A stretch of DNA of 25,000 nt from Prorocentrum cordatum (lineage: Eukaryota; Sar; Dinophyceae; Prorocentrales; Prorocentraceae), in the NCBI GenBank assembly GCA_963575745.1, contig CAUYUJ010005757.1, forward strand, positions 1 through 25,000. Direction: 5' to 3'. How positions within the stretch are numbered: the stretch's first letter is position 1; each line of letters begins with the position of its first letter. Made by a program: the position numbers and the translations under genes. This document shows, in pieces, positions 1-8,230 of the stretch. A model generated the notes under the pieces. The model worked only from the letters and a program-made list of their open reading frames with translations. It did no database searches and was not told the origin of the DNA.

Positions 1-40
1 CTCCTCCTCCTCCTCCTCCTCCTCCTCCTCCTCCTCCTCC
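1..40. repeat. CTC trinucleotide microsatellite (cut by the window edge)
   Basis: A pure CTC run of 40 bases starts the window, so its true length is unknown. It faces the AGG array at 192-263, so the two are in inverted orientation about 150 bases apart. Confidence 0.95.
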
Positions 41-116
41 GCGACGCCGGCAGCGAACCCTGTTCCGAATGGGCCGGCACTGCTGCCGGTCTGAGCGCCC
101 GTCCGTTCCGGCCCCA

Positions 117-173
117 TCACGATGCTCCTCGGAGCTCGGAGCGGATCGCGTTCGGGTCCAGAACAAGTAGGGC
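117..173 (-). CDS. Possible terminal exon, unrecognised protein
   Basis: The minus strand reads ALLVLDPNAIRSELRGAS and then TGA at 119-117. This short peptide has a balanced, globular-looking composition, unlike the repeat translations around it. A potential acceptor (GGCAG) lies directly upstream. The minus-strand CCT array at 263-192 would act as a pyrimidine-rich tract about 20 bases before it. The frame is also open further upstream through a polyproline stretch to 404, so the block may be longer and unspliced. It could be the last exon of the acidic gene candidate at 4205-5403, but nothing in the sequence ties them together. No family recognised. Confidence 0.25.
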   Translation of the reverse strand, partial: ALLVLDPNAIRSELRGAS

Positions 174-191
174 CTGCCACGCCCCTCCCCC

Positions 192-263
192 AGGAGGAGG
201 AGGAGGAGGAGGAGGAGGAGGAGGAGGAGGAGGAGGAGGAGGAGGAGGAGAAGGAGGAGGAGG
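192..263. repeat. AGG trinucleotide microsatellite
   Basis: An almost uninterrupted AGG run with one AAG interruption near the end. It reads as polyglutamate on the plus strand and polyproline on the minus strand, depending on frame. The minus-strand copy is pyrimidine only. Confidence 0.95.
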
Positions 264-878
264 GTCGAACTCGAGAGCCTGGAGCAGCAGAAGAGGACGC
301 GAGGGAAGAGGAGGACCCCCCTTGGGGGCGGAGGGACCAAGTCCCCCAGCCATCTCCCGGGTGGGGGGGTACAGCAGATGCCAGTCCACAAAAAAAGCTT
401 CCACAAGAGACCCAAGCCTGAGACACCAGGACGCCCATTGGTTTTTGGCGTGGGAACGTCACGCCTTCCGTCGCAAAACCATCGAAACCCAAGAAACCCA
501 GGGCACCCTGGAGGCCAGCAGGGTGTTTCTTGGCATGGGTCTCCACTGTAGGAGATGACCTGGGTCCTCCTCGTCCGGTTCCGCCGCACGAGCCAGCTCT
601 ATTGGCGTGCGTTCCCTCTGCACGGACACTGCCCAGGCAATAATTGTCACGGATAGCTCGGCGTTGACTTTTACGTCCGTGGTGCTTCCTCTATGGTGCA
701 TTGCCGTGGTGCTGTCCGCTCCCTCTTCTCCCTCCAAGCCAAACAACAGCTCCTGAATTACCTAGGGGGCACCGCCTTCACCTTCTGCTGGGCTGGGCGG
801 GCATTGCAGGCGTCGCTAAGGATCTCCAGACCTGCCTGGCCGTTCCCTGCCCGGTCTGGCCAACAACAACTGAACCCT
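264..878. other. Mostly unique sequence with one minus-strand ORF
   Basis: I see no repeat structure here. The minus strand has a 95-codon ORF at 746-459. It contains TTDVKVNAELSVTIIAWAV and further on IELARAAEPDEEDPGHLLQW, a more protein-like mix of residues than neighbouring frames. A CAG/GTCATC junction near 558 could be a splice donor. No family was recognised and coding status is uncertain. It could be an internal exon of a minus-strand gene. Confidence 0.25.
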
Positions 879-1084
879 TGGGGAGTTGGTGGGTTCGCAT
901 TCGTCAGCGCCCCTCTAACGGGGACCCCACTGACGGGTACTCTGGCCAGTGACCCGGCGAACCCAACCCTCCCCGATGTGGGCAACGCTGCAATGCCAGA
1001 AAGAGGCCCCAACGTGGCAATTTTTCGGACAATCTCACAAATACCCATCAGTGAGTACCCGTTAGGGTGCCGCTGAATTCGCTG
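879..1084. mobile_element. Foldback (nested inverted-repeat) element, MITE-like
   Basis: The segment at about 894-940 is repeated in reverse complement at about 1041-1084. The shared core is CTAACGGG, then a few variable bases, then CACTGAYGGGTA, with imperfect matches on both sides. A second, inner inverted pair joins 879-897 (GGGGAG...GGGTTCGC) to 957-974 (GCGAACCC...CTCCCC). There is no coding capacity of note. The structure resembles a degenerate foldback or MITE-type element. No target-site duplication could be fixed. Confidence 0.5.
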
Positions 1085-1155
1085 CAGCATCCCCTTGCCG
1101 TGTCTGGCCGCTGTTTCTTTTGGGCAAGGACCTCCGAGTTTTGATCCTTGGGTTA

Positions 1156-1360
1156 GGTCGGGCGCGTCCCCCTACAGGCTGATTCTGGACGAAAAATAAA
1201 ACAGACCCCCAATCTATTCAAACATAGCCAAGAAATCATCAAACATAGCCACAGCAGAAAAATCCAAACACTTGGCAAGCAAAACACACACAAAGAGTCA
1301 AACATAGTAAAACGAATCGTCCTCATACAATTTTTGGACTATGTTGAATACAGGCCCGAC
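1156..1360. mobile_element. TIR element family 1, copy A (3' terminal repeat partly deleted)
   Basis: This copy starts GGTCGGGCGCGTCCCCCTAC and ends CAGGCCCGAC, which is the inverse of GTCGGGCCTG. The interior is A-rich with repeated AAACATA words, then CGTCCTCATACAATTTTTGG and ACTATGTTGAA. Copies B and C have the same order of blocks. Compared with them, about 15 bases (the CTCCTGTAGAGGGA part) are missing just before the right end. It is non-autonomous with no ORF. It lies on the left side of a candidate minus-strand gene, possibly in an intron. Confidence 0.75.
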
Positions 1361-1499
1361 TAGAACCTCGGGCCGTGGCCCCCGACCTCTCGAACTTCCC
1401 TGCGAGGCTTCCCTCCTTCCTGCGGCAGACGAGAGCGCGCTCCACGACAAGCAGGAATAACTGCTCGCAGGTGCCCTCGATCCACCGCGGGGGATTCAC

Positions 1500-1546
1500 G
1501 ATACAATCGGCCCGTATCGTAAGGATGCTTGATAAGGATGCAAGGG
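1500..1546. repeat. 47 bp direct repeat, left member
   Basis: It matches 1709-1755 at 42 of 47 positions with no gaps. Both contain TCGGCCCGTA and GATAAGGATGCAAGGG. The pair closely brackets TIR element copy B. Confidence 0.85.
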
Positions 1547-1549
1547 TTA

Positions 1550-1703
1550 GGCCGGGCGTGTTTCCTTACAGGCAGATTTTGGGACGAAACTTGTCAATAC
1601 CCAAACATGCTCTTAAACATACTCCACAAATATCAGGCAAGTCGTCCCCAGACTACTTTTTGACTATGTTTGAATCTCCCTCCTGTAGAGGGACAGGCCC
1701 GAC
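1550..1703. mobile_element. TIR element family 1, copy B (complete)
   Basis: The left end is GGCCGGGCGTGTTTCCTTAC followed by AGGCAG. The right end, read in reverse complement, is GTCGGGCCTGTCCCTCTACA followed by GGAGG. About 20 of 26 positions agree, so this is a terminal inverted repeat. The interior has AAACAT words, then CGTCCCCAGACTACTTTTTG and ACTATGTTTGAA, as in copies A and C. At 154 bases with no ORF it fits a MITE. A TTA lies immediately outside each end and could be a target-site duplication. Confidence 0.8.
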
Positions 1704-1708
1704 TTACT

Positions 1709-1755
1709 GATACAGTCGGCCCGTACCGCAAGGATGCGCGATAAGGATGCAAGGG
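1709..1755. repeat. 47 bp direct repeat, right member
   Basis: Partner of 1500-1546 (42/47 identical). The five differences are substitutions only. Confidence 0.85.
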
Positions 1756-1956
1756 CTTTGGACGCCCGTTTCGGAGCTTTTCCCGCGGGGCGCGGCCAAC
1801 GAAAAGTGGCCAAGGCAAGGATGCGAGGGTACCCTTGGGGAAGGCTGCCCGTCCCTGCTGTGCGGGTTGACTGTCTACAACATCGATGCCAACAGATTTT
1901 GTTCGAACGTTTGCGAGTAGGCACTTTTTCGGAATCCCGAAACGGTGCGGTGACAG
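1756..1956. other. Unassigned unique sequence
   Basis: ORFs are open on both strands, but none has a composition that stands out. No repeat or RNA gene seen. Confidence 0.4.
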
Positions 1957-2105
1957 ACCGTGCGGTGACCTCGAAATCCCCCAAGACCTCACCGCATGGT
2001 TTTGGGACCCTGGAGGCCCCAGTCGCCCGACACATCCTCGGAGAGGGACTCGAGTCCCAAAACCGTGCGGTGACCCCGAATCCCCACCGACTCACCACAC
2101 GGTTT
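1957..2105. repeat. Two tandem copies of a GC hairpin unit
   Basis: ACCGTGCGGTGACC at 1957-1970 faces CTCACCGCATGGT at 1988-2000. AACCGTGCGGTGACC at 2061-2075 faces CTCACCACACGGTTT at about 2091-2104. Each pair forms a hairpin of roughly 45 bases with similar loops (TCGAAATCCC versus CCGAATCCCC). The hairpin is repeated with a spacing of about 104 bases, and a partial extra arm lies at 1941-1954. Confidence 0.65.
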
Positions 2106-2259
2106 GGTCACCACCCCGTTTGGGGGCCCCCGAATTGGGGGGGGATGAGCGGGGTGCGAGGGCCCGCGCCGATCGGCAAAACGACGAATAACAAAAACGA
2201 TCACTTGACTCCGCACGGGGGTGCCGCTGCACGGTTTCCCCCAGGGCCGTAGGCGGCCC

Positions 2260-2430
2260 GAGGAGGAGGAGGAGGAGGAGGAGAAGGAGGAAGAGGAGGA
2301 GGAGGAGGGTGAGGAGGAGACGGAGGAGGAGGGGGAGGAAGAAGGAGGGATGAGGCGTAGGAGGAGGAAGGAGGAGGAGGAGGAGGAGGAGAGAGGAGGA
2401 GGAGGAGGAAGGGAGAGGAGGAGGGGAGGA
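2260..2430. repeat. GGA-rich polypurine array
   Basis: An imperfect GGA/GAA run with a purine-only strand for long stretches. It pairs in inverted orientation with the CTC array at 3594-4207. Confidence 0.9.
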
Positions 2431-2589
2431 GTAGGAATGCTGTATGACAGTGCTATGATGAAGGAAGAGGAGGACGGATCGCCTGGGACTTTGCGAGTAG
2501 CGGAGCGGGCCCGGGGACTTAGGCGCCGCCGCAGCCTGGTGCCCGTGGGAACTCGCCAGCAGGCGGTCGGCCGTAGAACAGAACATCCA
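2431..2589. other. Unique segment between arrays, open on both strands
   Basis: The plus strand reads LRVAERARGLRRRRSLVPV and the minus strand reads STADRLLASSHGHQAAAAPK. Either could be coding or neither. No splice signal decides it. Confidence 0.2.
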
Positions 2590-3363
2590 TATGTATGTAT
2601 GTATGTATGTATGCATGCATGCACGCATGCATGTATGTGTATGTATATACACATATATATATATATGTAGGTCGGTAGGTAGGTATGCATGTACGTAGGT
2701 ATGTATGTACGTACGCACGCATTTATGTATGCATGCATGTCTGTCTGTATATATGTATGTATGTATGTATGCATGCATGCATGCATGCATACATGCACGA
2801 ATTCATGCATGTGTATATATATATAGGTGTATATGTATATATGTTTGTATATGTGCATGTATCTATGCATGCATACATGTATGTATGTATGTATATGTGT
2901 ATGCATGCATGTATGCATGTATGTATATATGACTGTATGTATGCATGTATGCATGCATGTAGATATAGATGTGTACGTATGTATGCATGTGTGCATTTAC
3001 ATATGTGTGTATGTACGTATGTGTGTCTGTATTTTTGTATTTATGTATATATGTGTATATGTATGTTTGTATATATGTATGCATGAATGCATATATAGGT
3101 ATGCATGCATGTCTGTATGTATGTATGTATGCATGTATGTATGTATGCAGGTGTGTGGATGTATGTATGTGTATGCATGTATGTATGTATGTAGGTATGT
3201 ATGTATATATATATATATATATTTATGTATCTATGTATGTATGTATGTATGCGTGTATGCATGTACGTATGTATGTATGTATGTATGTAGGTATGTATAT
3301 ATGTATGCGGGTGTGTGGATGTATGTGTGTGTATGCATGTATGTATGTATGTTTGTATTTATG

Positions 3364-3394
<31 letters not shown>

Positions 3395-3532
3395 CTATGT
3401 TTGTACCTATATATCTATGTATGGATGTATGGATGTATGTATGTATGTATGTATGCATGTATGTATGTATGTATGTATGTATTCATGCATGCATGCATGC
3501 ATGCATGCATGCATGCATGTATGTATGTATGG
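2590..3532. repeat. TATG/CATG tetranucleotide array, about 0.94 kb
   Basis: ATGT and ATGC tetramers dominate, with scattered variants such as TATATA and GTGTGG. Short higher-order repeats occur: a GCAGGTGTGTGGATGTATG block near 3148 recurs near 3307. It encodes stop-free YVCM-type frames that are artefacts. CATGCATGCATG stretches are self-complementary. Confidence 0.97.
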
Positions 3533-3593
3533 ATTAGATGGGCTCCGTGGCTCTGCCCAACGACTCAGCCAAGGCGCCGCCACGAGGGTGCGA
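3533..3593. other. Short unique spacer, open on both strands
   Basis: The plus strand has an ATG at 3539 reading MGSVALPNDSAKAPPRGC before running into the CTC array and a TAA near 3628. The minus strand reads SHPRGGALAESLGRATEPI and then a stop, which would suit a C-terminus. Neither can be preferred. Confidence 0.2.
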
Positions 3594-4207
3594 CTCCTCC
3601 TCCTCCTCCTTCTCCTCCTCCTCCTCCTAACCTCCTCCTCATCCTCAGTTCCTCCTCCTCCTCCTCCTTTCTCCCTTCTTCTCTCCTCCTTCCTCCTCCT
3701 CCCCTCCTCCTCCTCCTCCTCCTCCTCCTCCTCCTCCTCCTTCTCCCTCCTTCTCTCCGCCTCCTCCTCCTCCTCCTCCTCCTCCCCTCCTCCCCTCCTC
3801 CTGTCCTCCTCCTCCACCTCCTTCTCCTCCTCCCTTCTTCCTCCTCCTCCTCCCTCCTCCTCCTCCCCCCTCCTCCTCCTCCTCCTCCTTCCTCCTCCTC
3901 CTCCTTCTCCTCCTCCTCCTCCTGCTCCTCCCCCAACCCCTCCTCCTCCTCCTCCTCCTCCTCCTCCTCCTCCTCCCTCCTCCTCCTCCTCCTCCTCCTC
4001 CTTCCTCTCCTCCTCCTCCTCCTCCTCCTCCTCCTCCTCCTCCTCTTTCCTCGTCTCCTCTTCCTCCTCCTACTCGTCCTCCTCCTCCCTCTCACTCCCT
4101 CTCCTCTCTCCTCCCTCTCCTCCTCCTCCTCCTCCTCCTCCTCCTCCTCCTCCTCCATCTCCTCTTCCGCCTGCTCCTCTTCCTCCTCCTTCTTCCTCCT
4201 CCTCCTC
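3594..4207. repeat. CTC polypyrimidine array, about 0.6 kb
   Basis: CTC units with CCC, TTC and CCCC interruptions. The plus strand is almost purely pyrimidine. The minus-strand acidic exon ending near 4205 runs straight into it as GAG codons, so part may be translated as polyglutamate or it may be intronic. Confidence 0.97.
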
Positions 4208-4384
4208 GACGTAGCCGGCGACGGCGACGCCGGCCGCCTGCGGGGCGAACGCCCGGAGCTGCGTGCTGAAGTTCCCGAAGCTCTCCGCGACGATGCGGGC
4301 GGCCAGGTCGCGGTCGGCGTCGTCCAGGACCTCGCGGGCGGCGGGCACGCAGTCTGGTGGCGAGCCCAAGAGGGAGAAGAGATC
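4205..4384 (-). CDS. Candidate exon 3 of an acidic minus-strand gene, unrecognised protein
   Basis: On the minus strand, 60 codons read from DLFSLLGSPPDCVPAAREVL through DDADRDLAARIVAESFGNFS to TQLRAFAPQAAGVAVAGYVE. G or C occupies 57 of 60 third positions. The pieces look like a folded, helix-rich domain rather than repeat translation. A possible acceptor, CACGAG/GAT, lies at the 5' side in phase 0. Just before it is CCCCCTTTTTGGG, contributed by the inverted-repeat element at 4392-4615. Downstream it continues as Glu codons into the GGA array, where either translation or a GTCGAG donor would end it. No family recognised. The frame also stays open upstream through the foldback element, so the 5' boundary is not certain. 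Confidence 0.55.
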
Positions 4385-4391
4385 CTCGTGA

Positions 4392-4615
4392 CCCAAAAAG
4401 GGGGTCCAGCTGAAAGGGGGTGGTGCAATAGATTTGGGGCAATCGTATTGCAGATGTACGGCGCCAGAAAATTGCATGGCACTGCGTTGTGTTGCAAATA
4501 GACGTTGCGCGCGAAGGTCCAGCAATACATTTGCGCCGCTGAATGTATTGCACACCCCAAATCTATTGCACCAAATCTAGCGCATCACCCCCTTTTCGCC
4601 AGACCCCCTCTTGGG
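4392..4615. mobile_element. Foldback/MITE-like element with subterminal inverted repeats
   Basis: The left arm reads CCCAAAAAGGGGGTCCAGCT, then GAAAGGGGGTGGTGCAATAG and ATTTGG. The right arm in reverse complement reads CCCAAGAGGGGGTCTGGCGA, then AAAGGGGGTGATGCGCTAG and ATTTGG. The arms are about 45-50 bases. The 224-base element has extra internal palindromic words (GTATTGCA, GCAATACA, TGTATTGCAC). No target-site duplication is obvious. It lies inside the intron proposed between 4770 and 4385. Confidence 0.7.
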
Positions 4616-4770
4616 CCAACCAGGAGAGAGGGGACAACCCTTCTCGGAAGGCCGCGGGGCTTCTCTTCCCATCGCTTGGACGTCCATTCCCCGGGCCTTT
4701 TTTCGGCTTCGTGAGTGCTGTTTTACCGGATCCCGCCGCCTTTTGAGAAGGCCTGCTCCCTCTCGCTCAC

Positions 4771-4968
4771 CCCTCCACAGGCGCGCCGCCGATTGGTGGT
4801 CCCAGCCCAGGGCGCCCCCCAGGGATGCCAGCCAGGGCCTAGCGGCCCCCAGTCTTTGTTGTTGTACGTCGGGGGTGTAATCTCCTCTTGCTCGTCCTCC
4901 TGTTCCTCCTTCTCCTCCTCCTCATCCTCCTCATCCTCGTCCTCCTCCTCCTCTTCTTGCTCGTCCTC
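4771..4968 (-). CDS. Candidate exon 2 of the acidic minus-strand gene
   Basis: The minus strand has 66 codons. A run of Glu/Asp (EDEQEEEEDEDEEDEEEEKE) leads into ITPPTYNNKDWGPLGPGWHP, then WGAPWAGTTNRRRACGG. The last codon abuts GTGAGCG, the same donor as the exon at 5118, in phase 0. The 5' limit is set by an in-frame TAG at 4971-4969, which is itself followed by GAGGAC and so could be an AG acceptor, although the upstream sequence is purine-rich and unfavourable. The acidic stretch is encoded by the same GAG repeats that expand outside the exon. No known domain. Confidence 0.4.
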
Positions 4969-5035
4969 CTATTCCTCCTCCTCCTCTTCCTGCTGCTCCT
5001 CCTCCTCCTCCTCCTCCTCCTCCTCCTCCTCCTCC

Positions 5036-5078
<43 letters not shown>
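4882..5078. repeat. Compound CTC then CAT trinucleotide array
   Basis: Imperfect CTC units run to about 5036, then switch abruptly to a pure CAT/ATC run of about 14 units at 5037-5078. The CTC portion overlaps the acidic candidate exon on the minus strand. The CAT portion would be intronic. Confidence 0.92.
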
Positions 5079-5081
<3 letters not shown>

Positions 5082-5117
5082 CTTCTCCCTCCCTCTCTCT
5101 CTCTGTCTCGCGCTCAC

Positions 5118-5263
5118 ACGTTCTCTGCTGGGCCTGGGGGTTCCCCAGTCGAGGCCCAGAGGGGCGCTGAAGGCCTCAAAACGACCCGGAGCCAGGGGCG
5201 CTTCTGTCGACACCCGAGCCTTGCGGCCCAGCTGCATCAGGTTGTCGGTGGCAACCTGTCGGC

Positions 5264-5316
<53 letters not shown>

Positions 5317-5403
5317 TCGACGCCGAGATCGTCGTTGTCGCCGTCGTCGTTGTTGCCGTCTTGCTGCTCCTCCGCTTCCCTTCGCTCCAAGTATTCCTCC
5401 CTC
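5118..5403 (-). CDS. Candidate exon 1 of the acidic minus-strand gene (Asp/Gly tract)
   Basis: On the minus strand a pyrimidine-rich stretch (TCACCTCCTCTCCCTCGAG) precedes an open block of 95 codons. It reads REEYLERREAEEQQDGNNDD, an Asp/Gly-rich tract, GRQVATDNLMQLGRKARVST, then APGRFEAFSAPLGLDWGTP. It ends GAACGT/GTGAGCG, a good donor in phase 0. The Asp/Gly tract is encoded by GAC and GGC, which is the GTC/GCC array seen on the plus strand at 5261-5366. The charged start, long acidic middle and mixed end suggest a real intracellular protein, but no family is recognised. The frame extends open upstream, so it may not be the first exon. Confidence 0.5.
5261..5366. repeat. GTC/GCC triplet array lying inside a candidate exon
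   Basis: GTC units mixed with GCC and GTT. On the minus strand these are GAC, GGC and AAC codons of the candidate exon at 5403-5118. Its interruptions keep the acidic reading frame. Confidence 0.85.
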
Positions 5404-5465
5404 CTCGAGGGAGAGGAGGTGAGGATGAGGAGGAGTGGGGATGGGGGGAAGGAGGCTGGACGAGG

Positions 5466-5730
5466 GAGAGGATGATGGGGGAAGCTGGGGAAGGAAAGGC
5501 AAGAATGTGGGGAACGGGGGTGTTTGTTGAAAGCGCGCTGGTAGCACGCAGGCTCGACGCACAGGAAGTAGGGCCTGAGTGCCAGAACTGGATGAGGAGA
5601 GGATGATGGGGGAAGCTGGGGTAGGAAAGGCAAGACACAGTTGGCGAGCGGGAGGTTTTGGCTTAAAGCGTGCTGGTAGCACGCAGGCTCGATGCACAGG
5701 ATGCAGGGACTGAATGCCAGGACAGGAAAT
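5466..5730. repeat. Tandem duplication, unit 131-134 bp, two copies
   Basis: GAGAGGATGATGGGGGAAGC at 5466 recurs at 5597, and GCTGGTAGCACGCAGGCTCG at 5538 recurs at 5672. The two copies carry small indels and substitutions. On the minus strand this would be pyrimidine-rich sequence upstream of the exon at 5403. Confidence 0.9.
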
Positions 5731-7239
5731 TGAAGGGGGGATTGAAAGGAGGAGGGAAAGGATTGAGAGGAGGGGGGAAGAGTGAGCGGAGGGAGGTTAC
5801 ATATGAGATTTCGGGGTGTTCTGAATCATGTAGTTAGTCTTCTGCTTGAACGCGGTGATGGCAGCTCGTCAGCCCCCCCCACACACAGCTTATTTGTGCA
5901 ACGAGCACGGGGTAGAGCGTATGCCGCGCAGCGAAATGCCATCTTACCCTGACTGATCTCATACACTCGAGATGTAACTCAGTGCGCAACCCGTGTGCCG
6001 TTGGGGCCCACAGGAGGCCAAACACACCAGCGGGCACGTGATAGTCCACGCGCCGACGGCGGACCACGCCACGCATGGCCGACGGTGCCACGCCGAACCG
6101 AACCATACCGACCCACACCGTACTGACCCAGGGGAGTGAACGGCCGACGACGACATACGGTTGAGGCTGTAGATAAGGATGCCTTCGACAGGGAACCCAG
6201 GGTCTCGCGACCGATGGGCGGCCAAACGCGGGCCACCCACCTCGCCTTGAAACGATCAGGAATGCGCCAAAGTCTGGGCCCCGGGACTTTCTTCCTTCTG
6301 CAATGCCGCCGCCGCTCAGGGCCAGTCCCGCATAGCACAACCAGGGGTTCCAAAAGGAAAGCGCTGCTGGGGGAACACGTCCAGCGCGAGGAGCCCAGGC
6401 GACCCACGGCCTCGACAGTGGACATTCGACATCAGCTCTGGGCGTTTCTTCTTCATGCTGGATGCATGCGTGCAGGCGTGCGTGCGTGCTGTTCAGGCGG
6501 CAGCGGGCTCCATCGCTGCCCAAAGTGCTGTCCGATTCTCTGCTGGGTCCTCTGAGCACGCGTCCCCCCTTTTCCAGGACGAGGTGCGGAAGCACCAGCC
6601 AAGGCGAACTTGCTTGGCACGCAGGGCGAGGCGGCGCCTCACCACCACTGTCACCCGAGGCGAGGTGCCTGACCGTCACCCACACGAGCCAGGCGGGATT
6701 CCAGCCAGAACCCCGATTGCTTACCAGCAGCTGCTCATTCTTCGCGCCCCCCGATGCCCATGGCGACAGCTGTAGCGGATGGGAGAAACGGTGATTGGCT
6801 GGCGTGTCGTTCGGCGGGACGTGAGGGCCGAAGACGCGCCATCGGCATCATATCCAACGGGCTGACCCGCGCTTGCGAGAGGGGCAAGCAGCAACAACAG
6901 GCGCTTACGCTGCTCAACGAGTGCTGGGGCCGATCTAACCGGGGCCCGGAAAGGGGAGAATGCAACAACTCGGGGACAGACACTCAAAACTTGCGTGAAT
7001 CCGTTTTCGAATGAGATCTGGGGATCCAACTTCGTGACATGTCTTTGCCTGGCACGGGGGGTATCAGCCAACGTGTCTTCACGTAGCAGAAATTCTTGTA
7101 CAATGTGAACGCTTAATTGAAGATTCAGGCTATTATTTGGCGGATGATTCAAACGAAGACCAGGTTGAGGGTTCACATGAATATTAGATGAATGAGCATG
7201 GCGGGACCCAAATCCGAGGAGCGCGTTTCCTTTTACATG
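5731..7239. other. Least repetitive stretch; overlapping ORFs of uncertain status
   Basis: The minus strand has ORFs of 283 codons (6685-5834) and 224 codons (7395-6721). The plus strand has ORFs at 6136-6555, 6455-6775 and 6754-7014. The plus-strand pieces MLDACVQACVRAVQAAAGSI and AIGIISNGLTRACERGKQQ look somewhat protein-like. In DNA this GC-rich, long frames occur on both strands by chance, and no splice site or family decides between them. A short-period repeat of ACCGAACC/ACCGACCC type lies at about 6090-6130. No RNA gene or promoter seen. Confidence 0.25.
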
Positions 7240-7375
7240 GGTGCACTGCGTGGCACTGCGTGGCGCTGCGTGGCCTATTGCTTGGCGTTGCTGCTTTGCG
7301 TTGTTTGGCGTTGCGTGGGATTGCTTCACCTTGTGTGGTCGTGCTCGGTTGGCACTGCCTGGCGAGGCAACGTGG
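7240..7375. repeat. TGGCGTTGCG-type degenerate minisatellite
   Basis: Words such as TGCGTGGCACTGCGTGGCGC and TTGGCGTTGC repeat with a period near 10-11 bases over about 130 bases. Confidence 0.65.
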
Positions 7376-7559
7376 AGAACAAACCAAGGAACCAAGGAAC
7401 GTCTGTACGTTCATAAACGTATATACACCAGAAACATCGCGCGCTAACAAGTCGGTCATGAATAATGACGTCACCATTATCTGTTTCCTCTTGCCTCTTC
7501 CTCATTTCTCCTCCTCCGCTCTCATCGACCGGTCGACCGGTGATCTGTCGCCAAGCTTC

Positions 7560-8230
7560 TTGGGGACCTCTTGACCCTTCCTTGGGTCTCCTGGGGCGAA
7601 GATCTCGGGTTTTCGGTTCACGCTCCCAATGGTGGCCTTCGGCCCATCCCGCAACCGTGCCTGGGTTGTGGGTTAAAGACCTCTTGGAAGTTCGTTTGGA
7701 ATTCGCAGGAGGCTTCCCAGGGGGCCTCCTGACGGCAATTTTGGAAGCCTCTTGGGGGCCGTTTGGGGTGCTCGTGGGGTGTCTTTTTGGGCCCCTTTGG
7801 GGCCTCTAGGGGGCCTTTTGGGCTCTGTTGGGGGCCTCTTGGGCCTCCTGGAGGCCTCTTGGGGCGGAAGGCTCGACGGTTCGTGTTCCCCCTCTTGGGG
7901 CCGTCTTGGGGCCCCCTTGGGCGATCTTGGGCGCTTCTTGCGCCGTCTTGGAGCATTCTTGGGCCGTCTTGGGACTCTCTTGCGCAGTCGTGGCGCCCTC
8001 TTCGGGTGCCTCTTGGGCCGTCTTGAACTGAGTTCTGCGGCCTCGTGGGCTGTCTTGGACCGTCGGAAGCACGAAACAGCGACAACACAAACATCCTTCA
8101 ACCCATGTTGGACAAATTTAGAGACGCTCTTGTGCGGTCTTGGGCTCTCTTGGAGCGCTCTTGGGCCATGTTGGCGCCCTCTTGGACGTCTCTCGGTCCC
8201 CTTGGGCGTTTCCTGGCGCCCCCCGCCGGG
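7560..8230. repeat. CTTGGGGGCC-type minisatellite, plus orientation
   Basis: About 670 bases of degenerate CTCTTGGGGGCC / CGTCTTGGGC words at roughly 12-15 base spacing. It is the reverse complement of the CCCCAAGAGGCCCC family at 13560-14270. ORFs such as GASWGPFGVL are translations of the repeat. A non-repeat island lies at about 8060-8110. Confidence 0.85.

Noticed and set aside
2705-4501. ORFs of 236-510 codons rich in Tyr, Met, Cys, Leu and Ser
   Set aside because: They are translations of the TATG array joined to the CTC array. Equally long frames exist on the other strand.
5834-6685. 283-codon minus-strand ORF as a firm gene
   Set aside because: It lies in mostly unique DNA, but other frames on both strands are equally open and no splice, start or family evidence favours it. 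It is described only as uncertain.
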